Assembly (NCBI RefSeq): GCF_001310635.1
Contig: NZ_BAXR01000004.1
Span: 186,001 to 250,000 of the forward strand
DNA: 64,000 nucleotides
From: Bacillus sp. JCM 19034
GTDB taxonomy: Bacteria > Bacillota > Bacilli > Bacillales > Bacillaceae_D
Reading direction: 5' to 3'
Below the pieces are notes generated by a model. The model was not told where the DNA came from. It was given only the letters and a program-made list of their open reading frames with translations, and made no database searches. The translations under genes were made by a program, and so were the position numbers. Shown here piece by piece: positions 35,605-45,084 of this stretch (within the stretch, counting starts at the first letter, position 1; the number at the start of each line of letters is the position of its first letter).

Positions 35605-35935
35605 TTATTTTCGACATTCTGCCTGAATTAATTTTGACCAAGGCATGTATTGATCCAAGATGTCAGGATTTTGCTGGATTCCGAGATTCGGTAGATCCGT
35701 CAAAAGCTTTTTTAAGTACTCGTAGAAATCACTCCGTTGCTTTTGGCTGTTTCTGCGATACTTAAACAAATGGCGTTCGCTTTTGCTCCAGCTTCGCTGA
35801 CGGAAAAGAGCCAGTTTTTTCTCCCTATGACGTTAGGGCGAATGGCATTTTCGGCTGGATTATTATCCATCTCAATGCGCCCGTCGTACGTCCAAATATA
35901 TGCGAATGATTTTTCCACAAGGAAATCTGAAGTTC
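35605..35935 (-). mobile_element. IS66-family transposase C-terminal remnant
   Basis: YDGRIEMDNNPAENAIRPNV, then IGRKNWLFSVSEAGAKANAI and CLSIAETAKSNG, is the highly conserved end of IS66 transposases, including the catalytic Glu region (DNxxAExAIRP). A frame break near 35725 is followed by FYEYLKKLLTDLPNLG and a stop at 35605. The N-terminal four fifths and the accessory ORFs are missing. Confidence 0.85.
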
Positions 35936-36235
35936 TAACAGCTTACATCATCTAGCCTATCAAAGATTAAAAGTTGAAGCACAAAATCCTGTCCGCATAG
36001 AGCTTAATATGACACTTAATCGGAATTTTTGCCATAGGTGCGACGCAAATTTTCAGGCATGTGCTGGTATAGCGAATCGATATCCGTAGCCCGGATTAGC
36101 ACATGCCCGCCGTTGCCGGATTGTGATTTTTCGCCCGTAAAAATGAAGTGGCGGTCAATTCAATTTCCCAAGCCTCCACTGTGGCAAATAAATCATTAAG
36201 ATTCCAGGTCTGCTCAACAGGGAAACCTGAGAGGT

Positions 36236-36501
36236 GTGAAAGTTCAAACAATTTCAGGTAAGGAAATGGAGAACGGTCAAGGCTTTCCGGAAACAGAAAA
36301 ACTGGTAAAAATGAGCAGGCTATTCCAGGTTTCGCTCGATTACCTATTAAAGGATGAAGATCAGCCTTTGGAGAACAAGGAACGACTGAGGAAGGCTACT
36401 ATGCCAGTCAGGAAGTTGTGGAAGCCTATCTCTCATCAGCAGGTCTTCGTTTATGTTTTTCATTAATTATTTTTTTGTTAAGTATTCTAACTTCTGTGTA
36501 A
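36236..36501 (+). pseudogene. XRE-family HTH regulator remnant
   Basis: ENGQGFPETEKLVKMSRLFQ, then VSLDYLLKDE, is the second half of an XRE/Cro HTH domain (W-E-N-G-x-x-x-P). The first helices are missing. After a shift near 36370 the frame continues EGYYASQEVVEAYLSSAGLR and a hydrophobic tail to 36501, so the parent was a membrane-anchored XRE protein. The stretch 35936-36235 shows only short decayed frames. Confidence 0.6.
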
Positions 36502-36742
36502 TGACAATAAAGTTATTTAATTCTGATGCCGAAAATACGCATTACATCGTTCTCAAATGAAGGCGGTGTAAAAATAAAGATGTTTAATTTTTAATGCAAT
36601 TGCTGAATAACACTTCATAAATGTAACAATAAAGTTGTTTAAATTGATATTTGTTCCACAATCCTCTGTTTGTTGAATATCAATAACATTACCCCGTATT
36701 GTTAATTGATGATATAAAAGGGTATTAGCTGAGTAAAGGCTA

Positions 36743-37366
36743 CTACTTTTTATTATGATAAAACCGCTTTGCTTTTGCACGATTCCCGCAGTCGGTCATC
36801 GAACACCAACGTCTGCTGCGATTGCGGCTTGTATCCAAAAACAGCGAACCACACGGATGTCCTTCACACTTTTTCACTCTACTTAGTTCTTTTTCAGAAA
36901 TAAGAATGTCTATTGCAGATTGAACTATGGGTGGAAGCATCCCGTCTAATGTTTCTTCACCATTCAAAAATTCCAATGAATAGTTATTTTCACCAGGCAC
37001 TATTCTTATCATCCCGTAAGCATTGCCTAAGGCTTCATTCAAAATAGAAAGCTCCTTAGACGCTGGTGTTTCATTGTTTGATACTGAACTAAATATTTGG
37101 AAAATCGATTCTCGCAGCTCGATAGCTTGTAGGAGAACCTCTTTTGCCTTAGAAGGTTGACTTTCTGCTTTTTTCAATAGTGAAATCGATTGTCGCTTCT
37201 TAAGAATATTGGCTTGCAAACTCCAGTTTACCAGCTTCTCGTAACTCGTCAGCAACTCCTGTGATTTCTCACTGCTATCGTGCCAACTTACTGTATTGGC
37301 AAAATCCAAACACAAACGTCCGCCGACTAAATCATGCTTGTGTACATCTTTATTTAGATCAGACAT
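36743..37366 (-). CDS. CGNR zinc-finger (ABATE domain) protein
   Basis: 207 residues. LVGGRLCLDFANTVSWHDSS is the N-terminal ABATE motif. The C-terminus (KCEGHPCGSLFLDTSRNRSR, then RWCSMTDCGNRAKAKRFY) is the CGNR zinc finger with its four Cys ligands and the name-giving C-G-N-R. Members are presumed transcription regulators, often next to transporters or hydrolases. ATG at 37366, 7 bases after AAGGAG; the longer frame from 37468 has no ribosome site. An inverted repeat with ATATAACC arms lies upstream. Confidence 0.92.
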   Translation of the reverse strand: MSDLNKDVHKHDLVGGRLCLDFANTVSWHDSSEKSQELLTSYEKLVNWSLQANILKKRQSISLLKKAESQPSKAKEVLLQAIELRESIFQIFSSVSNNETPASKELSILNEALGNAYGMIRIVPGENNYSLEFLNGEETLDGMLPPIVQSAIDILISEKELSRVKKCEGHPCGSLFLDTSRNRSRRWCSMTDCGNRAKAKRFYHNKK

Positions 37367-37478
37367 GTGACTTCTCCTTGTTTTACCGTAAGTATTTTGA
37401 CAGTCGGAAAATATAACTTTAAATTCTCTCTTATAACCATTATAGAGTGTATTGACAGTTAGAATCAACTACTTCACA

Positions 37479-37512
37479 ATATAACCATCAAGATAATTAT
37501 AGAGGGTTATAT
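37479..37512. promoter_or_regulatory. Inverted repeat upstream of the CGNR gene
   Basis: ATATAACC at 37479-37486 and GGTTATAT at 37505-37512, 18 bases apart; a third half-site TATAACC lies at about 37433. A plausible operator in the region between the CGNR and acetyltransferase genes. Confidence 0.45.
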
Positions 37513-37648
37513 CCATTGAGTAGCAAGGTGCTGATTTCATTCGAAGTCGTTTTGCAAAGGTTCATAAACAGTCTTTGAAATCGGTTCGTAAAGGATATAG
37601 CCCACTAAGGGCAACTCAATTATGATTTTTTGAAAGGAGAAGCTGAAA

Positions 37649-38212
37649 ATGAAAGTTGAAATCCATCCGCTGACGCCAGAGCGATGGCATGATGTGGAAC
37701 GATTGTTTGGTAAACATGGAGCCTGTGAAGGGTGTTGGTGCATGCATTGGCGAGTAAGAAATAAAGATTTTTAAAAAAGAAGCAATGCAGTAAATCGCGC
37801 TGAATTTAAGGAGATTGTTGAAGAAGAACGAAAGCCGGGGTTATTAGCATATGTAGAGGATCAGCCAGTCGGTTGGTGTTCAATTGCAGCGCGTGAAGAA
37901 TTCAGTGAAAGAATCGACCAATCCCATGTTTTTAAACCGGTAGATGATAAACCTGTGTGGTCCATTCTTTGCTTTTTCGTACACGAAGACTATCGAAAGC
38001 GGGGTGGTGCCAAGAAGCTATTGAAAGCAGCAATTGATTTCGCAAGTGCTCGTGGTGCTAAAACATTGGAGGCATTTCCAAAAGATTCTACAGGCAAAGC
38101 CTCTGATGCAGATTTGTATACGGGTAAGATAAAGCTGTTTCAAGAACTCAACTTCATTGAAGTCCATCGTCGTCATCCAAAGAGACCCATAATGAGGTAT
38201 GAAATAACCTAA
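37649..38212 (+). pseudogene. GNAT acetyltransferase with an in-frame stop
   Basis: 188 codons in one frame. The N-terminus (VEIHPLTPERWHDVERLFGK, then GACEGCWCMHWR) has the G-C-x-C-x-x-C-x-C-M-x-W-R motif of a Bacillus GNAT subgroup. WSILCFFVHEDYRKRGGAKK is the acetyl-CoA motif (RKRG), and DFASARGAKTLEAFPKDS follows. Codon 42 is TAA (37772-37774), next to an A-rich stretch; downstream coding continues in frame, so this is a nonsense change rather than an indel. ATG at 37649 after AAAGGAG. Confidence 0.82.
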
Positions 38213-38678
38213 TTCTTATGAAAGGGTAGTGCTTTTTGAAATTGTGAAGACCGATTCCTTTCCTCTGGAAAACGACTACGTACCGAGGAGGGTTTTTCAT
38301 GAATGAGAATTATTATCGATTTCGAGTGGAGGAAATAAAACAAAAACTTGAATTTATTAATCGTGAGGGTTGAAATACGAGTCATTAAATAAATATAAGC
38401 ACCCTTTTTATAAAACCTTTTTTTACAAAGCTTTTTTCAGGAAAAAGGACTATAGATAATCGTCGGACTTGAATCTCGAACTAATGGAAAAAGAGAGAAT
38501 TAAGGTGAGCAAAACTTCTGACCATTACCTTCTTGATTTTGCGAGCAACAAAATGACTTTGTAGGGATACGAAATTTTACGAAAGGGGGTGGTGAGGATC
38601 AACTATATTTGACCTAACCCGTTTTGATTCAACTGGCTGCTGTATGTATGCATAACAAAATTTATTGGAGGGATTAAG
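38213..38678. other. Intergenic region with one short ORF
   Basis: A 24-codon frame at 38299-38373 (MNENYYRFRVEEIKQKLEFI, then NREG) has a strong GGAGGG site 6 bases before its ATG. It may be a small peptide or the start of a lost gene. Nothing else is seen. Confidence 0.35.
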
Positions 38679-39143
38679 ATGAGTGAATCATTAAGAAACT
38701 CAGTTAAAGCAATGGTAAAGGAAACTTTTGAAGGCCCCCCGGTTCCTGTAAAAGGAACTTGGTTCACAACTGTTGAACCGAATTCAGGAATTTTCGGTGT
38801 AATAGAGAGAATGTCTTACGACGAAGCCTCCATGTCAATTCATGGAACAACATTGGCTGCGCATACTGATCACGTCCGCTATCACATTTGGGGAATCAAT
38901 GGAATCTTAAAAAAAGGAAAACAACCTGAAATGGATTGGGGAAAGAGCTGGGATATTCATTCAGTAGATGAACAGCAATGGAACCGAATTCAGGAAGGAT
39001 TGCGAAATGAATACTTAACACTTTTGGAATCGATTGACGCTATTGAATGGAATGAACAATCTGACACTGTGGTAGCTTCTTTGGCCCATTCAGCATATCA
39101 TCTTGGAGCTCTTCACCAAATGTTAAAAGTGATTAAGTCGTAG
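38679..39143 (+). CDS. DinB-like four-helix protein
   Basis: 154 residues. TTLAAHTDHVRYHIWGINGI supplies the first metal His of the DinB/YfiT fold, and VASLAHSAYHLGALHQML the C-terminal H-x-x-Y-H-x-G-x-x-x-Q motif. Such proteins bind Ni or Zn and include bacillithiol transferases; most have no known substrate. ATG at 38679 with TGGAGGG. A single-gene unit with a dispersed repeat directly downstream. Confidence 0.88.
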   Translation: MSESLRNSVKAMVKETFEGPPVPVKGTWFTTVEPNSGIFGVIERMSYDEASMSIHGTTLAAHTDHVRYHIWGINGILKKGKQPEMDWGKSWDIHSVDEQQWNRIQEGLRNEYLTLLESIDAIEWNEQSDTVVASLAHSAYHLGALHQMLKVIKS

Positions 39144-39147
39144 CTTT

Positions 39148-39170
39148 GACATAAAGTTTGATCATTAACC
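39148..39170. repeat. AAAGTTTGATC repeat, copy C
   Basis: ACATAAAGTTTGATCATTAA directly after the DinB stop; a member of the dispersed family seen at 25.4, 33.7, 39.4 and 39.5 kb. Confidence 0.6.
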
Positions 39171-39356
39171 GAGTATCGGTGTAAGGAAAGGGAGTCGGGC
39201 GCTTATCCGAATTTATTTGATTTGGTTCACAATTATTGTGAAGTGCCGCTTCTTTTCACAAAACGACATCGAAATAGCATATTAAAATCAGCAAATCGAT
39301 CTTTATCTTGATCGGGAAAAACCCCAAATCATGAGAGATCTTTATTTGTAAGACCT

Positions 39357-39396
39357 ATGCCATCAGTTGCACCAAACGATTTGATGGCATATTTTT
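39357..39396 (+). terminator. Hairpin terminator
   Basis: ATGCCATCA pairs with TGATGGCAT and is followed by ATTTTT. It may end the DinB transcript or a lost gene. Confidence 0.6.
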
Positions 39397-39414
39397 AAAG
39401 ACACCATATAAATA

Positions 39415-39519
39415 TGTTGGTTTGGAATAAAGTTTGATCAAAAATATCTCACGAACGGCACTTTACGATAAATGAAAAGAATCCATTTTGAGAAAAGTTT
39501 GATCAAAATGGATTCCTTA
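39415..39519. repeat. Dispersed repeat element, copy D
   Basis: It opens with the 26 bases identical to 33702-33727, continues with TTTACGATAAATGAAAAGAA and ends in the hairpin GAATCCATTTTGA / TCAAAATGGATTC. The layout matches copy A at 25369. Another AAAGTTTGATCA motif follows at about 39550. Confidence 0.8.
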
Positions 39520-39747
39520 TCAATGAATCTATGCTTTGATTTTATAAAAAAGTTTGATCATTTCCTAATGGTGTTACTCAACAATCGCACTTGATTTGAG
39601 AAGATTATTACTTAATCCTTAATTAACATGATGAAATTTTACTTGAACAAGAAGGTTTTAGAACTCTAATTTTATATTATAAGAAGTATTTATTTATATA
39701 TAAAACCATTAGATTGTAAAGAAATTATATTGCATTATCATTTCGCT

Positions 39748-40020
39748 TTAAGGTAACTCAGGCAATCCAAGCTCTTTTAAGAACTGATTATGCTTAGCCT
39801 TAGCCTTGCTAATAGTATCTTCTATTGTATCCAAACTCTTTTTTACACCTGCAAGGTCAATAATTTCTTCTTCCGCAGCCGTGCTAACATATCGTGAAAT
39901 GTTTAAGTTGAATTTATTCTTTTCAATTTCTTCCATAGATACACGTCGAGAGTATTTTTTGTCATCTTCTTTTCGATATTGATATGTTTCAACTATTTTG
40001 TCGATATGCTCTGGCAATAG
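39748..40020 (-). pseudogene. hsdM: Type I restriction-modification M subunit (HsdM), C-terminal remnant
   Basis: LPEHIDKIVETYQYRKEDDK, then KYSRRVSMEEIEKNKFNLNI and SRYVSTAAEEEIIDL, is the conserved end of HsdM, where the F-N-L-N-I-(S/P)-R-Y motif marks the enzyme. Only about 90 of ~500 residues remain, and upstream sequence is unrelated. No hsdR or hsdS is in the window. It is the residue of a deleted restriction locus. Confidence 0.85.
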
Positions 40021-40052
40021 GGAATTTTACCGTTTACCCCTTGTCTCATTGA

Positions 40053-40248
40053 AATTAAGTTCTTCCCCGCTTTTCCTTCCCTTCTATCCCCCTAAATCCC
40101 TTCTCCCACTTACCTTTACACTCTTTCTCACCCTTAAACCTTATCTCTATTCTGTAATTCAAGTTCTTCCTCAAAAACCACCCTATCGGGTTAAAAATGT
40201 ACCGAAAACGGAACAGAAAGGAAGACGAAAATGTAATTAAGTTCTTCC
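40053..40248. repeat. Three copies of an AATTAAGTTCTTCC repeat
   Basis: Copies at 40053-40066, 40156-40170 (one extra C) and 40235-40248, all in the same orientation. Two inverted copies occur at 41453-41465 and 41471-41485, so the set brackets about 1.4 kb. The sequence between is strongly pyrimidine-biased on the plus strand. Confidence 0.75.
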
Positions 40249-40526
40249 ATAGTAGGAGTAAGGATTAAGGTAAAAAGATGTTTGATCAGGTGTTTTTTAC
40301 AGGCTTTTCTTCACACTATTTTCCTATCTTGTTTATAACTTGTTGATATCTAACTCTTCTTCATGCTTTTCCTCTAACCTTATCCCTAATTTTGTGTATA
40401 TTGTGTTGACATCGCCGTCTTCCCTTCTCTTTTTCTTTACCTTATTCACAACTTATCCCCTATTTTCTCAAACCTTTCTATCACGCTTTTTAAAATCTCC
40501 CGCTTTTTTCCACTCCCTTTTATCAC

Positions 40527-40577
40527 AAAAAAAGAACCGAATGGCGTACCGTTGGTACGCTCCCCGATTCTTTTCTC
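40527..40577 (-). terminator. Terminator with a GCGTACC palindrome
   Basis: GCGTACC / GGTACGC forms the inner stem and GAACCG / CGATTC the outer one, with a T-run on the minus strand. It ends the gene at 40582. A related hairpin lies at 41336-41380. Confidence 0.65.
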
Positions 40578-40581
40578 TTTT

Positions 40582-40971
40582 TTAGATTGCTTCTTCTTCA
40601 TATACCTCAGCCAATAACTCACAATACAAGTTACGGGTGAAATTAAACTGACTGTACACATGCTTAAATTCCTCTTCGTTATGCAAGCCTAATTCTAATA
40701 TCTCCTGTAATGCTTCCTCAATCATATCTATATGATGGAAGATTTGATCAGAGATATCATCAAATTGCTTATATAATTCAGGATTATAAAAATACTCTTT
40801 TGCCAAATATTTAAGCGGAATAACGTTTGATAAGAGAGTTGTAGCTAATCTTAACGGCTTGTTAAATGTGTCATTAAGACTGTAGTGATAGGATTCACTT
40901 ACAAAGATTCGGATACTGCTTTCAAGATTCTTAGATTGGGTAATTGCTGATTGTAATTGTAATTTGTTCAT
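40582..40971 (-). CDS. Hypothetical helical protein in the repeat-bounded island
   Basis: 129 residues, predicted mostly helical, no signal peptide. LQLQSAITQSKNLESSIRIF, then PLRLATTLLSNVIPLKYLAK and DQIFHHIDMIEEALQEILEL. Good ribosome site (AAAGGAGA, 9 bases) before the ATG at 40971. No family recognised. It lies between inverted sets of short repeats, next to a Rep-like fragment, so it may be a plasmid- or phage-derived accessory gene. Confidence 0.65.
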   Translation of the reverse strand: MNKLQLQSAITQSKNLESSIRIFVSESYHYSLNDTFNKPLRLATTLLSNVIPLKYLAKEYFYNPELYKQFDDISDQIFHHIDMIEEALQEILELGLHNEEEFKHVYSQFNFTRNLYCELLAEVYEEEAI

Positions 40972-40988
40972 TTCGAGGTCTCCTTTAT

Positions 40989-41147
40989 ATGGGGTTTAGT
41001 TTGATTAAGCGTCAGATGGGAGTGCTTGAAGAAGTAGGATTAGCACATCCTTTAGGGGAATCATCTACTGCTTATGTATTTATCTTACAAAGGAAAATAA
41101 CTTTCTACAATAGCTTGGATGTCGTACCCCTGTCGAACCCCCTTTAA
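40989..41147 (+). pseudogene. Winged-helix (Rep-like) fragment
   Basis: GFSLIKRQMGVLEEVGLAHP, then LGESSTAYVFILQRKI, looks like the recognition helix and wing of a plasmid replication or primosomal HTH protein (S-x-x-T-A-Y-x-F/Y). No upstream part or ribosome site is present. The assignment is by pattern and is tentative. Confidence 0.35.
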
Positions 41148-41212
41148 TTCTTGATTCTACAGGTTTCGTACCAACGGTACTTCTTGCACATTCCCTTATT
41201 AGAAAATAAAAA

Positions 41213-41276
41213 TAGCACGAAGAATTGGAGAAAATTTTTGTTAAAGATTAACTTAGCACGAAAAAATGGAGAAAAA
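41213..41276. repeat. Two iteron-like direct repeats
   Basis: TAGCACGAAGAATTGGAGAA at 41213 and TAGCACGAAAAAATGGAGAA at 41254, each followed by AAA, 41 bases (about four helical turns) apart. Such spacing is usual for initiator-binding sites. Confidence 0.6.
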
Positions 41277-41335
41277 ATTATGACATCCTTCTGCTTTTAT
41301 TCAAACGTTTGATGAAATGGTCAAGATTGAAATAA

Positions 41336-41380
41336 AAAAGAACCGAGAAGTCGTACCAACGGTACGTTTCCCGATTCTTA
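41336..41380 (-). terminator. Probable glmS terminator
   Basis: CGTACC / GGTACG stem extended by AAGAACCG / CGATTCTT, with a T6 run on the minus strand. It is the first strong hairpin downstream of glmS. The palindrome CGTACCAACGGTACG repeats those at 40544 and 41167. Confidence 0.6.
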
Positions 41381-41519
41381 TGAGTCTACATATATAGTTG
41401 TCGGCTCCCGCCTTCTCCCCCGTTCAGATACCAACTTATTTACAGCAGGCACGAACTTGAATTACATAGGGGAGAACTTAATTGCAGAGAGACACCCCTA
41501 CAACTAAATTTCCTTAACC

Positions 41520-43319
41520 CTACTCCACCGTCACACTCTTCGCCAAATTCCTCGGCTTATCAACATCACAACCTCGATGCAAGGCAGCATAGTAAGAGAT
41601 AAGCTGTAACGGAATAACTGTAACAAGTGCTGTTAGTAATGGATGGACGCTTGGTAAAACAAACGCGTCTCCTTCTTGATTCAACCCTTCCATACTAATG
41701 ATACAAGGGTTCGCACCACGTGCTGCCACTTCTTTGACGTTACCGCGGATGCTTAAGTTTACGTGTTCTTGTGTTGCCACAGCGACAACTGGCGTACCAT
41801 CTTCAATAAGGGCGATCGTTCCGTGCTTGAGCTCACCACCAGCGAAGCCTTCTGCTTGGATGTAGGAGATTTCCTTAAGTTTTAAGGCTCCTTCTAAGCA
41901 AACAAAGTAGTCAGCAGCACGACCGATGAAGAAGCAGTTAGGTGTTGTCAGCAAATAATCGCGAGCAATTTGCTCTAACTGGTCTTTTTGGCCACATAAT
42001 GTTTCCATCGCATTTGCGACGATCGCCAGCTCCTGTAATGGATCAAATGAAAGCTCAATTCCTCTAGCATTTGCTGTATCAACTGCAAGAAGTGCAAAGA
42101 CCGCCATTTGTGCGGTATATGCCTTCGTAGAAGCAACTGCAATTTCAGGACCTGCATACGTATGAAGGGTGAAATCTGCTTCACGCGAAAGCGTCGAACC
42201 TGGTACATTCGTAATTGTTAAAGCTTGATAGCCTTTTTCTTTTATCTCAACTAACACACCGCGTAGGTCTGCTGTTTCTCCACTTTGTGAGATAAAAATA
42301 AAGAGTGGGTTCTCGGAAAGAAGCGGCATATTATAAAGAAATTCGCTTGCAATATGCACTTCTACTGGACGTTTGGCAATTCGTTCAATTAACTGTTTAC
42401 CGACTAAACCAGCATGATAACTCGTTCCAGCAGCAATAATATAAATGCGGTCGGCGTTACTCATCGCTTGGCGAACGTTATCATCAAGACGAACGGTTCC
42501 GTCTTCGTTTTGATATTTTTGAATAATATTACGAATGACAAACGGCTGTTCATCAATTTCTTTAAGCATAAAATGCGGATACGTGCCTTTTTCAATATCA
42601 CTTGCATCTAATTCAGCTGTATATGAAGCACGCGTGACAGCTGTTCCGTCCAATGTTTTAATCGTAATGCCATCACGACGTACGAGCACGATCTCTTCAT
42701 CCATAATCTCAACGAACTGATCTGTTACTTGTAGCATCGCCATTGCATCTGAAGCAATAACATTCGCATTTTCACTTACACCAATAAGAAGCGGGCTTTT
42801 GTTTTTCCCAACATAAACAACGTCAGCGTCCTCTTTATCTAATAAAGCAATCGCGTAAGAGCCTTTTAACAATGAAAGTGTCGTACGGAACGCTTCTTCA
42901 ACTTGTAGACCTTGGTTGACAAATTTCTCAACGAGCTGAACGATAACCTCTGTATCCGTGTCACTTTTCAATTCAACTTCTATATGCTCACGTTTGAGCT
43001 GTTCATAATTTTCAATGACTCCGTTATGAACAAGTGTAAATCGTGCCGTATCACTTTGGTGTGGGTGTGCATTCAATTTACTCGGTACACCATGTGTAGC
43101 CCAACGAGTATGACCAATCCCTACCGTGCCGTGTGCAGATTGATCAACTGTATCGCGTAATGTTGCAATGCGTCCTTTTTCCTTGTAAACTTGCACACCT
43201 TGATCATTGCTTAGAGCAATCCCAGCTGAATCATAACCGCGATACTCTAATTTCTCTAGCCCTCGTAATAAAATTTCCTTTGCCTCTTCATTTCCGATAT
43301 AACCAACAATTCCACACAT
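41520..43319 (-). CDS. glmS: Glutamine-fructose-6-phosphate aminotransferase (isomerizing)
   Basis: 599 residues, full length. [20 protein letters not shown] gives the N-terminal nucleophile Cys. [20 protein letters not shown] is the glutaminase core. Two SIS sugar-isomerase domains follow ([60 protein letters not shown]). It ends with [13 protein letters not shown], the standard [13 protein letters not shown] tail. It makes glucosamine-6-phosphate, the first step to UDP-GlcNAc for peptidoglycan. Expression is controlled by the self-cleaving ribozyme in its leader. GGAGG precedes the ATG at 43319. Confidence 0.99.
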   Translation of the reverse strand: MCGIVGYIGNEEAKEILLRGLEKLEYRGYDSAGIALSNDQGVQVYKEKGRIATLRDTVDQSAHGTVGIGHTRWATHGVPSKLNAHPHQSDTARFTLVHNGVIENYEQLKREHIEVELKSDTDTEVIVQLVEKFVNQGLQVEEAFRTTLSLLKGSYAIALLDKEDADVVYVGKNKSPLLIGVSENANVIASDAMAMLQVTDQFVEIMDEEIVLVRRDGITIKTLDGTAVTRASYTAELDASDIEKGTYPHFMLKEIDEQPFVIRNIIQKYQNEDGTVRLDDNVRQAMSNADRIYIIAAGTSYHAGLVGKQLIERIAKRPVEVHIASEFLYNMPLLSENPLFIFISQSGETADLRGVLVEIKEKGYQALTITNVPGSTLSREADFTLHTYAGPEIAVASTKAYTAQMAVFALLAVDTANARGIELSFDPLQELAIVANAMETLCGQKDQLEQIARDYLLTTPNCFFIGRAADYFVCLEGALKLKEISYIQAEGFAGGELKHGTIALIEDGTPVVAVATQEHVNLSIRGNVKEVAARGANPCIISMEGLNQEGDAFVLPSVHPLLTALVTVIPLQLISYYAALHRGCDVDKPRNLAKSVTVE

Positions 43320-43397
43320 GTTGTAGCTACCTCCTATTGTGAAGGCAAGCAGCTTGGAGGCATACTTGCCCCCACTCTCTTTTTTTATTATTTAGAA

Positions 43398-43553
43398 GGC
43401 ATGTTGCTTCTGATTTTGTCCAAAGAGTTGCCTCTCTGTTTTTACAGAAGCTTAGCGGCTGTCATGCTACAACCGGAGGCATCCGCCGAACAATCGATAA
43501 ACCCTCTCCTCGTCAACTACACATTCGCTCGTGTAGCCCTGGCGCTTTCGTAA
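43398..43553 (-). ncRNA. glmS ribozyme-riboswitch
   Basis: The minus-strand leader of glmS contains the family's conserved blocks in order: GAAAGCGCCAGGGC (cleavage-site side), GTTGACGAGGAG, GGGTTTATCGA, TTCGGCGGATGCCTCCGGTT and ACAGCCGCTAAGCTTCT, then the P4 hairpin with CAGAGAGGCAACTCTTTG. Glucosamine-6-phosphate acts as the cofactor for self-cleavage, which triggers mRNA decay. The 5' boundary is set by the G-A-A-A-G-C-G-C-C block; the 3' boundary is approximate. Confidence 0.95.
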
Positions 43554-43665
43554 ATAACCTTACAATCCCCCTTCCTGTTATTGACTCACGGAACATCATA
43601 CCTTAATGTTCCAAAATCGTCAATAATAAATTGTACGAGGTAACTTTTCGCTACCTACTAACAAA

Positions 43666-43704
43666 ATATGCATAAGCCCGCCTTTCGGTGCAGCTTATGC
43701 ATAT
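43666..43704 (-). terminator. glmM terminator
   Basis: ATATGCATAAGC arms form a 12-base stem followed by TTTTG on the minus strand, 8 bases after the glmM stop. It separates glmM transcription from the glmS leader. Confidence 0.85.
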
Positions 43705-43711
43705 TGAAATC

Positions 43712-45058
43712 TTATTCATCAAGTCCTAGCTCTTCTTTTACAACTTCAGCGATTTGATTAACATAGGTTGAACAAAGCTCTTCTGTCTTAGCCTCAACCA
43801 TTACTCGAACGAGAGGCTCTGTCCCCGATGGGCGAACGAGTACTCGTCCCTCTCCTCGCATTTCTTCTTCAACTTGCTCAATCACGTTTCGTACTTCAAC
43901 GTTTTCCATCACGGCATTTTTATCTGATACACGAATATTGACGAGCTCTTGTGGGAAAGTTTCCATTTCCTCTGCTAAATCAGATAATTTTCTACCAGTA
44001 GCCTTTATAATGTTCACAAGCTGAACGGCCGTTAGCAAACCATCACCTGTCGTAATATAATCTAAGAAAATAATATGACCAGATTGTTCACCACCAAGGT
44101 TATAACCGCCTTTACGCATTTCTTCCATAACGTAGCGATCACCGACAGCTGTTTGTTTTGCTTCAATACCAATTTCCTCTAATCCTTTATAAAAACCGAG
44201 GTTACTCATAACTGTCGATACGACAGTCCCATGGTTTAGCCATCCTTGTGCTTTCATATATTTAGCACATATGTACATGATTTTATCGCCATCAACGATT
44301 TGCCCTTTTTCATCAATGGCAATTAAACGATCAGCATCTCCGTCAAATGCTAGTCCGATATGTGCTTCTTTTTCTAACACAAATTGGGCTAGCGCTTCCG
44401 GATGGGTTGATCCACAGCCTTCGTTTATATTAGTTCCATTTGGAGTTGCTCCCATTGTTGAAATATCTGCCTCTAAGTCAGCAAATAAATGTGGTGCTAA
44501 TGACGAGGCTGCTCCATTTGCACAATCAAGTGCTACATGAATTCCCGTAAAATCCTCTTGAACCGTTTGCTTTAGAAACTGTAAATATTTCTGAACCCCT
44601 TCGAAGTAATCAGTCGTTTGCCCAAGTTGCCCCCCGACTGGACGAGGTAGTTCATCCTCTTGATCTAAAAGGCGCTCAATCTCCTCCTCCTGTTGATCTA
44701 GCAATTTAAAGCCATCTGGTCCAAAGAACTTAATACCATTGTCAGGAACAGGATTGTGAGAAGCTGAAATCATAACTCCAGCACTCGCACTAAGTGCCTT
44801 GGTTAAATATGCAACACCAGGGGTTGAAATAACCCCTAAACGCATTACTTCAGCACCAATGGAAAGAAGCCCAGCAACTAGTGCACTTTCCAACATTTCT
44901 CCGGATATACGTGTATCACGTCCAATAATAACACGTGGCTTCTCCTCTTCTTTCGTTAACACATATCCACCCATACGCCCTAACTTAAAAGCGAGCTCCG
45001 GTGTTAATTCACTATTCGCTACACCTCTTACACCATCTGTACCAAAATATTTACCCAT
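43712..45058 (-). CDS. glmM: Phosphoglucosamine mutase
   Basis: 448 residues, full length. [20 protein letters not shown] is the GlmM N-terminus. [20 protein letters not shown] holds the phosphorylated Ser100. [14 protein letters not shown] is the Mg-binding DGDADR loop. The C-terminal [20 protein letters not shown] binds the sugar phosphate. It interconverts glucosamine-6- and 1-phosphate for UDP-GlcNAc synthesis. Last gene of the cdaA-cdaR-glmM unit; GlmM also binds and inhibits CdaA in Bacillus (known for the family). ATG at 45058 with GGAGAG. Confidence 0.99.
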   Translation of the reverse strand: MGKYFGTDGVRGVANSELTPELAFKLGRMGGYVLTKEEEKPRVIIGRDTRISGEMLESALVAGLLSIGAEVMRLGVISTPGVAYLTKALSASAGVMISASHNPVPDNGIKFFGPDGFKLLDQQEEEIERLLDQEDELPRPVGGQLGQTTDYFEGVQKYLQFLKQTVQEDFTGIHVALDCANGAASSLAPHLFADLEADISTMGATPNGTNINEGCGSTHPEALAQFVLEKEAHIGLAFDGDADRLIAIDEKGQIVDGDKIMYICAKYMKAQGWLNHGTVVSTVMSNLGFYKGLEEIGIEAKQTAVGDRYVMEEMRKGGYNLGGEQSGHIIFLDYITTGDGLLTAVQLVNIIKATGRKLSDLAEEMETFPQELVNIRVSDKNAVMENVEVRNVIEQVEEEMRGEGRVLVRPSGTEPLVRVMVEAKTEELCSTYVNQIAEVVKEELGLDE

Positions 45059-45084
45059 GAATTATTCTCTCCTTCAAAAAATCA

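Noticed and set aside
36015..36150. Minus-strand fragment containing SGNGGHVLIRATDIDSLYQH that could be a VOC-family remnant
   Set aside because: Only about 40 residues, two competing frames, and no decisive motif.
36553..36780. 75-codon minus-strand ORF downstream of the CGNR gene
   Set aside because: It overlaps the end of the CGNR gene in another frame and lacks a ribosome site and composition typical of a gene.
39998..40240. 80-codon plus-strand ORF beside the hsdM remnant
   Set aside because: Low-complexity translation of the same C/T-rich DNA, with repeats inside; not a plausible protein.
40340..40585. Plus-strand ORF rich in Phe, Ser, Leu and Pro
   Set aside because: Artifact of the pyrimidine-rich strand; no start signal and it runs into the terminator of the minus-strand gene.
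40053..41485. Short repeats considered as a CRISPR array
   Set aside because: The repeats are 14 bases, irregularly spaced, partly inverted and without uniform spacers; no cas genes are present.
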